Assembly: GCA_963971425.1 (NCBI GenBank)
Contig: OZ020514.1
Location: 47,831,527 to 47,895,526, forward strand
Direction of reading: 5' to 3'
Source of the DNA: Bryoerythrophyllum caledonicum
Taxonomy: Eukaryota > Streptophyta > Bryopsida > Pottiales > Pottiaceae
DNA: 64,000 nucleotides
Of the stretch, positions 59,538-64,000 are shown one piece after another. Below the pieces are notes generated by a model. The model saw nothing but the letters and a program-made list of their open reading frames with translations, was not told the DNA's origin and did no database searches. A program made the position numbers and the translations under genes. Position 1 is the stretch's first letter; each line of letters starts with the position of its first letter.

Positions 59538-59670
59538 ATTTTTTTTATTAGTACTACTGAGAATAAAATTTGTTTGACGTATTACATTTTAGATTGCAAT
59601 TTGCATCCCTCGTATTTTAGGCATACTTTCATGAATATTTCAAGCATACTTTCATGAACGTACCCATCGT
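59538..59670. repeat. Helitron-flanking direct repeat, right copy
   Basis: Partner of 54575-54680. On the minus strand it includes TCTCAGTAGTACTAATAAAA, which resembles plant Helitron 5' starts. The base before that TC is not the expected A, so the true 5' end may be elsewhere. A 23-bp direct duplication (GCATACTTTCATGAA) is also present at 59618-59656. Confidence 0.65.
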
Positions 59671-60154
59671 TAATTCGGGTTGAGGTTCGTGCATTTATTT
59701 AGTATTGCACACAGCATAGTGCCCCCTCACGGTGCTTCTGTTTTCAAAACGTGGTGAGCAATTAGCCTGCACCTCCCTACATCACTTGTACCTACCTAAA
59801 ACCTGCTAAAACCACCACCCAAAAATAAGTGAGAAGGAGGGCTAACTTTTGAAGTTACAGAGTTCTGATGAGTTTTTGTTTTGAACTTGATTTTTTTCAG
59901 TTTTGGGTTTGCAAGCATAGCATCGTCATAGCTGCAGAAATACATGAGGAGGTATGTTGTTCATGCGCTTAGGGTTTGCAATTTTGTATGACCTTTTTCG
60001 TTCTTTTTTTTTTACCTTATCGTTACTCATCCATATACTCATTCACTCTCCAATTTACTCTCCAATTGAGGCAATCAATAAGTTGGACATCCAAACATCA
60101 ATCAACTTTATACTAATAAATACAAACATACAAATAGAAATGGAAAATCACGGT
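59671..60154. other. Non-coding stretch
   Basis: Between the Helitron repeat and the minisatellite. No gene recognised. Confidence 0.35.
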
Positions 60155-60392
60155 TTTGGACAGTCACATAAATAGACAATCACAGAAATCACAGAAATGG
60201 ACAATCACAGAAATGGACAATCACAGAAATCACAGAAATGGACAATCACAGAAATCACAGAAATGGACAATCACAGAAATCACAGAAATGGACAATCAGA
60301 GAAATCACAAAAATGAACAATCACAGAAATCACAAAAATGAACAATCACAGAAATCACAGAAGTGGACAATCACAGAAATGGACAATTATTG
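60155..60392. repeat. Minisatellite of ACAGAAATC and ACAGAAATGGACAATC units
   Basis: 9-bp and 16-bp subunits alternate to give a mainly 25-bp higher-order period, roughly nine to ten units. Confidence 0.9.
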
Positions 60393-60631
60393 TTTTCCCT
60401 ATCAAACATCTACTACTATATCACTAAGAAGCGCTGCATGTTTTCATTCCGGACTCAATGTGTCTTATCTGCTGCTTACAACAGATTGCTGCAAAATAAA
60501 TTACTGAGGAAGGTGGTTGATGTGATCGTGACTGGATCCTGTTTGAAGTTTTTCTCACCCAAGCAGGCGCGGGAGGTAAAAAGCTCAACAAGAAAATCCT
60601 CGTTGTTCAGCTTGATTGAGGTTCTTGGTCC

Positions 60632-60771
60632 TTAAAGTCCGTATAGAATCAGAAACCTGAAAATCTGCAAAGGAGTCTCTCTGATGCATTAGTGTGAATC
60701 CTTAAAGTCCGTATGGAATCAGAAATCTGAAAATCTACAAAGAAGTCTCTCTGATGCATTAGTGTGAATAC
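60632..60771. repeat. 70-bp tandem duplication
   Basis: CCTTAAAGTCCGTAT.GAATC ... TGATGCATTAGTGTGAAT occurs twice, at about 60632 and 60702, with about six differences. Confidence 0.85.
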
Positions 60772-60833
60772 ATGGATTTAAGATTTTAAGATTTTGGATG
60801 TTCGCAGGCAAGAGCTCAGAGTAAGATAGAAGG

Positions 60834-61230
60834 ATGGCGTTTTCAGCAGCATCGCCCTTGTGTACTTGGTTGATAGCTGCCTGTGTATCTAGTTCTGTGT
60901 CAGGGCTCGCTGGGAATGATGCACCCGTAAGCTCAGGACCCCTGGGCAGAAGACTCAGACGAAGAATTGCCCGCTCCAAGCACTTGGCCGCAGAAAGCTG
61001 GTTTTCCAGTTTCGGCATGCAATCAACAAGTCTTTCCGGTCAGAGTTTAGTAGCATTCTGTGGATCTGGACTTTTGGAGTTAGGGACTTTCTGTAGTCTT
61101 GAAGGATGCGAAGAGTACAACAACATGAAACCTTTGTTTGGAGATGGTTTTTTTGGAGAGGGTTTGGGAGGTTTTGGATTCGGAACAAAGCCCGCAAGAG
61201 CTGGGCAGAGACTTAGGAGAGCTACTGCAG
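60834..61230 (+). pseudogene. First-exon-like fragment, possible chloroplast transit peptide
   Basis: A TTCGCAG acceptor-like site lies just upstream (about 60801-60807). Then MAFSAASPLCTWLIAACVSS and a Ser/Arg/Gly-rich sequence run to a donor GCAG|GTGAGG at 61231. Rich in Ser and Arg with few acids, like a transit peptide, and ending GTKPARAGQRLRRATAG. The expected next exon does not follow. Given the DnaJ exon on the opposite strand at 61966, this may be the same chloroplast DnaJ gene with an inversion, but that link is inference. Confidence 0.35.
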
Positions 61231-61352
61231 GTGAGGAATTTGTGGTGCAAATTTGTATGATGTTTTTGGTTTCTCATCACTCTATGCGTGAAGAGCAATG
61301 TCTTTCTTCTCAGACACTATGGATCTTTCTGTGAATACTTTCGAATTAATGT

Positions 61353-61752
61353 TGATGAAATTCGCAATTAATTCCTGTTCCAAAAGCAACAGCATTCAAA
61401 AATTCTTAGCTGAGATAAGAATTCACTTTGTAAAATCAGCTCGTCGTCCGGGCGCTGGCCCCGCCATTTCCCACTTCGCGCGCGACTCGTGCGATCCTTC
61501 TGATAACATCAGATGCTACATGAAAAGATCATGAAAATGTCATAGCAGCATGATGCACACAACTGAATAATCTGCATTAGACTTATGCCGATGCCGTGGT
61601 GGTTGATGAGATTCGCAATTAATTCCTGTTCCAAAAGCAACAGCATTCAAAAATTCTTAGCTGAGATGAGAATTCACTTTGTAAAATCAGCTCGTCATCC
61701 GAGCGCTGGCCCCGCCATTTCCCACTTCGCGCGCGACTCGTGCGATCCTTCT
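61353..61752. repeat. 149-bp direct repeat (two copies plus a partial third)
   Basis: 61353-61501 and 61604-61752 are nearly identical. The GGGCGCTGGCCCCGCCATTT...CTTCGCGCGC part recurs at 61869-61902. This indicates local duplication in the rearranged block. Confidence 0.85.
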
Positions 61753-61965
61753 CCAGCTTCGTCCTAGCGTCTCCCGCGGTCACGTCCACTTGGTTTCCAC
61801 CCGCTGCTGCAGATATGAGAATTCGGGGGCGATCATGAAGCCCAAATGGGACGGAGCTGTCGTCATCCGGGCGCTGGCCCCGCCATTTCCCACTTCGCGC
61901 GCTGGGTCCCGGTTTTCACTATCAAACATACAAATACTCTCAGGACAACCTTGTGCGAACCCTAC

Positions 61966-62034
61966 CTCGTACGCATTGCTGATTTCCTTGAACTTGTCTT
62001 CAGCCCTCGGCTCCTTGTTCACGTCAGGATGGTA
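61966..62034 (-). pseudogene. Single exon of a chloroplast-type DnaJ (J domain)
   Basis: 69 bp between acceptor TTTGCAG (62035) and donor GAG|GTAGGG (61965). It encodes [20 protein letters not shown] followed by AYE, matching J-domain helices II-III after the HPD loop (HPD kept). The wording [17 protein letters not shown] is that of plastid DnaJ proteins. No exon for the rest of the J domain, Gly/Phe or zinc region was found nearby, so this is an isolated fragment. Confidence 0.7.
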
Positions 62035-62470
62035 CTGCAAACAGAACCAACCGAGGATTGCTCACTCATACAACATAGAGCATTCTCAAAACGATCTTCA
62101 TAGTCAAGTACAAACAACAGTAAAAATTCCTGCTCTTCGCATAGAAAATCTACTGGCTGACGCCCAATTTTGAGGATATATCACATGTTTCTATCCACAC
62201 AAAAGCCCTCAGAAGATCAGAGAGAACTCTCAGAGTCAAAGATAATAATAAAATTAACAACCGCTTTACTACCGCAAAGGAGTGTTTGCGTGTTTTTTCC
62301 ATCCTCTTTGTAACAAATGACTTCGAAAAATGTGCACAATCAGAGACAAAGATATTAATTAATTCAAAACCGCAGAGGAATGTTTGCGCTTGAAAAAAAT
62401 TCCAATCACAACAAAGTTTAATTGAAAGACAATAGACAACCCAAAACCCTACAAAGAAAAGGAACGATAC

Positions 62471-62553
62471 CTGAAATGCTCCCATGTCAGAATGTCCAGA
62501 GCTCGCTATCAAGGAACTCTGTGTGTCAAATGTTACACCAAGGAGCTCGCTAT
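62471..62553 (-). pseudogene. Exon-like fragment of unknown gene
   Basis: 83 bp between TGTGTGCAG acceptor (62554) and CAG|GTATCG donor (62470), encoding DSELLGVTFDTQSSLIASSG and a short continuation. Splice sites and composition are exon-like. Protein family not recognised. Confidence 0.35.
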
Positions 62554-62599
62554 CCTGCACACAGACTCATCACACCTCGTCCAATTCGTCAAGAACAGA

Positions 62600-63240
62600 A
62601 ATCAATCAGAAGCTTATTTTGAAGCATCAGCCTACCGTGATCACCTCAACAACTCAAGAATTTGAATGAAGCACGCATTGTAACAAAAGAAGGACAATAA
62701 TCAATAACTCGAATGAGTCCAATTCCTGAACATCATTGCACTAATCACTGAAATTCACGAAAATCCATCACCCGAACGCACCTCCGGGTTGACAAACGAT
62801 GCTTTCTTCTGCAAGTAAGGCCGCCTGTGGCTCTCCGCGGGCAAAACCTCAGGAGGAATCACTGCAACAAAACACGCATGAGTCAGGAATACGAAAACCC
62901 ATCACCCGAACGCACCTCCGGGTTGACAAACGTTTGTGGCTCTCTGCGGGCAAAACCTTGGGAGGAATCACTGCAACAAAACGCGCATGAGTGAGGAACA
63001 CAAAAACCCATCACCCGAATGCACCTCCGGGTAGACAAACGACGTTTCCTGCTGCGCCACAGTGCGCGGCGTGTACTCCAACTCACAAAGAAACGTGAGT
63101 GCATTTCTCAAATTTTCCATCTTGGTGATGGTCTTCTTGGTCTGTTCTACGGTTATGGTCTTCTTGGTCTGATAGGAGCGGCGGACGGACAGACACTGAC
63201 GCATGTTATAGTAGTAGATAATTGTAATAAACTACTACAA
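62600..63240 (-). repeat. Gene-derived repeat R, copy 2 (inverted), with a triplicated exon-like block
   Basis: Inverted relative to 24110-24960. The block encoding FVNPEVRSGDGFS or FVYPEVHSGDGF occurs three times (near 62762, 62895 and 63005). The first two are preceded on the minus strand by a G(C/T)GTTTTGTTGCAG acceptor-like sequence and TGATTCCTCC. The right part begins MRQCLSVRRSYQTKKTITVE. A short piece (GAGGAAGGTGGTTG) also recurs at 60508. Confidence 0.6.
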
Positions 63241-64000
63241 ATTTGATTCGCCCATTGATAGACTACTTTTATTTTTACAATTACATAATTATTAGATCCT
63301 TATGAACTTTTTGTTTTTATCATGTCATTTTATAGATTACATATGTCACATATGTGTATATTAATCAATATTTTCATGTGACTAGTGTATATTATGTGAT
63401 TATTTGATATATTTAATAATGATGATTACAAAGTGGTATATATGTACAATATAATATAATTAGAACTTAAATGTTTCGCGGATAATGACTGTCTGTTCCC
63501 GTACAATGAATGCCTAAAATAATAGAATAGATCTTGTTGCGATGGGGGAAGCCCAAAAAAGCGGCTGGGAGGGTTCGCACAACGAATGAAAGGTAAAAGT
63601 AGCTTTGCGGGGCTACTTTTTCCTCTTGCCAAAGAACTTCTGAATAATATGCTTCGCTTCCCCCACGCTCTTTCCAACAAAATGAAAAAAAAGAGACATT
63701 ATATATCAATTACATAGTATACTCAATTATATACAATCAATAAAGGCTAATAAAAGTCGCAGGGTGCATTAAGACCCACCTTTTTGATGCTTTGTGCTAT
63801 ATAATGAAAGAAAAAAGTGCTAGTAGATATTTTTATTCTTATTTTTAAAAAAAGTAATATTTTTTGCTATGCTTTTTATTTTTAGGCTTTACGCTTTTAC
63901 TTTCGGGTCCGGCCTTTTATCCATATTACTTTAACTAATAGGTCGGAGAAACCACTTTGGTAACGTAGCTGTGAAAGATCAATTTAGGTGCTGTGCAATA
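63241..64000. other. AT-rich non-coding stretch
   Basis: No complete gene. A minus-strand stretch at 63613-63688 encodes FVGKSVGEAKHIIQKFFGKR and ends in TAG soon after; it is too short to assign. Confidence 0.3.

Larger units (their letters stand above)
53978..59670 (-). mobile_element. Helitron with a nearly complete RepHel gene
   Basis: The RepHel frame (59494-54718) encodes rolling-circle Rep and Pif1-type helicase. A candidate 3' terminus on the minus strand is CTAG followed by T (53981-53978), with a 9-bp stem one mismatch from perfect starting 9 bp inside it. The 5' terminus is unclear: about 100-bp direct repeats bracket the gene (54575-54680 and 59538-59670), so two Helitrons in tandem or nested are possible. 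Confidence 0.75.

Noticed and set aside
63613-63688. FVGKSVGEAKHIIQKF resembling the start of potato inhibitor I proteins
   Set aside because: Only about 20 residues match, then the frame ends at once; the inhibitory loop is missing.

Overview
The window looks like nuclear DNA of a plant-lineage (streptophyte) eukaryote whose intergenic space is mostly repeats. The plant signs are a Ty3/gypsy element with a tRNA-Asp-type primer site, a fragment matching plant RAB6-interacting golgin, a chloroplast-type DnaJ exon, GT-AG introns, and many CGTCCG/CGGACGG intergenic motifs. The one well-supported intact host gene is an RPAP3/SPAG1-like TPR co-chaperone. That family serves HSP90/R2TP and axonemal dynein assembly, so a lineage with flagellated sperm (charophyte alga, bryophyte, lycophyte, fern) would fit. 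The species is not identified.

Layout: 1-3.4 kb, 5' part of a fossil gypsy element (minus strand) with LTR, primer site and gag. 6.2-8.2 kb, LTR-like promoter block and unrecognised decayed frames. 8.2-10.7 kb, a decayed minus-strand gene with an NGQHS motif resembling ParB/DGQHR domains. Directly upstream of it lies an array of 21-bp near-palindromes, four of them spaced exactly 63 bp apart (10.7-11.25 kb). 12.4-17 kb, dispersed repeats, a truncated LINE and a MITE. 17.2-18.7 kb, a decayed kinase-like gene. 18.9-22.4 kb, GC-rich palindromic blocks, a 12-bp minisatellite and a second LTR-like promoter block. 24-26 kb, gene-derived repeat and a golgin exon fragment. 26.56-26.72 kb, a 163-bp hairpin MITE. 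26.9-38.6 kb, a large minus-strand LINE (nucleic-acid-binding ORF1, 2A-like motif, endonuclease, RT, RNase H, zinc knuckle) ending in a hairpin and a TTC-repeat tail. 38.6-52.2 kb, AT-rich host DNA with the 13-exon TPR gene (39.6-46.0 kb). 52.6-53.7 kb, a GC-rich structured island. 54-59.7 kb, a nearly complete Helitron on the minus strand. 59.7-63.2 kb, minisatellite and captured or rearranged gene fragments that recur inverted at 24-25 kb.

Two patterns tie the window together. First, the breaks in the Helitron, the kinase-like gene and the NGQHS gene are mostly TAG where Gln would fit, which suggests C-to-T decay of methylated CAG sites. Second, near-perfect palindromes with the core CTCGAGTCGAG occur both in the phased array and in the 163-bp MITE. 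All calls are from reading the sequence only; no database search was possible.
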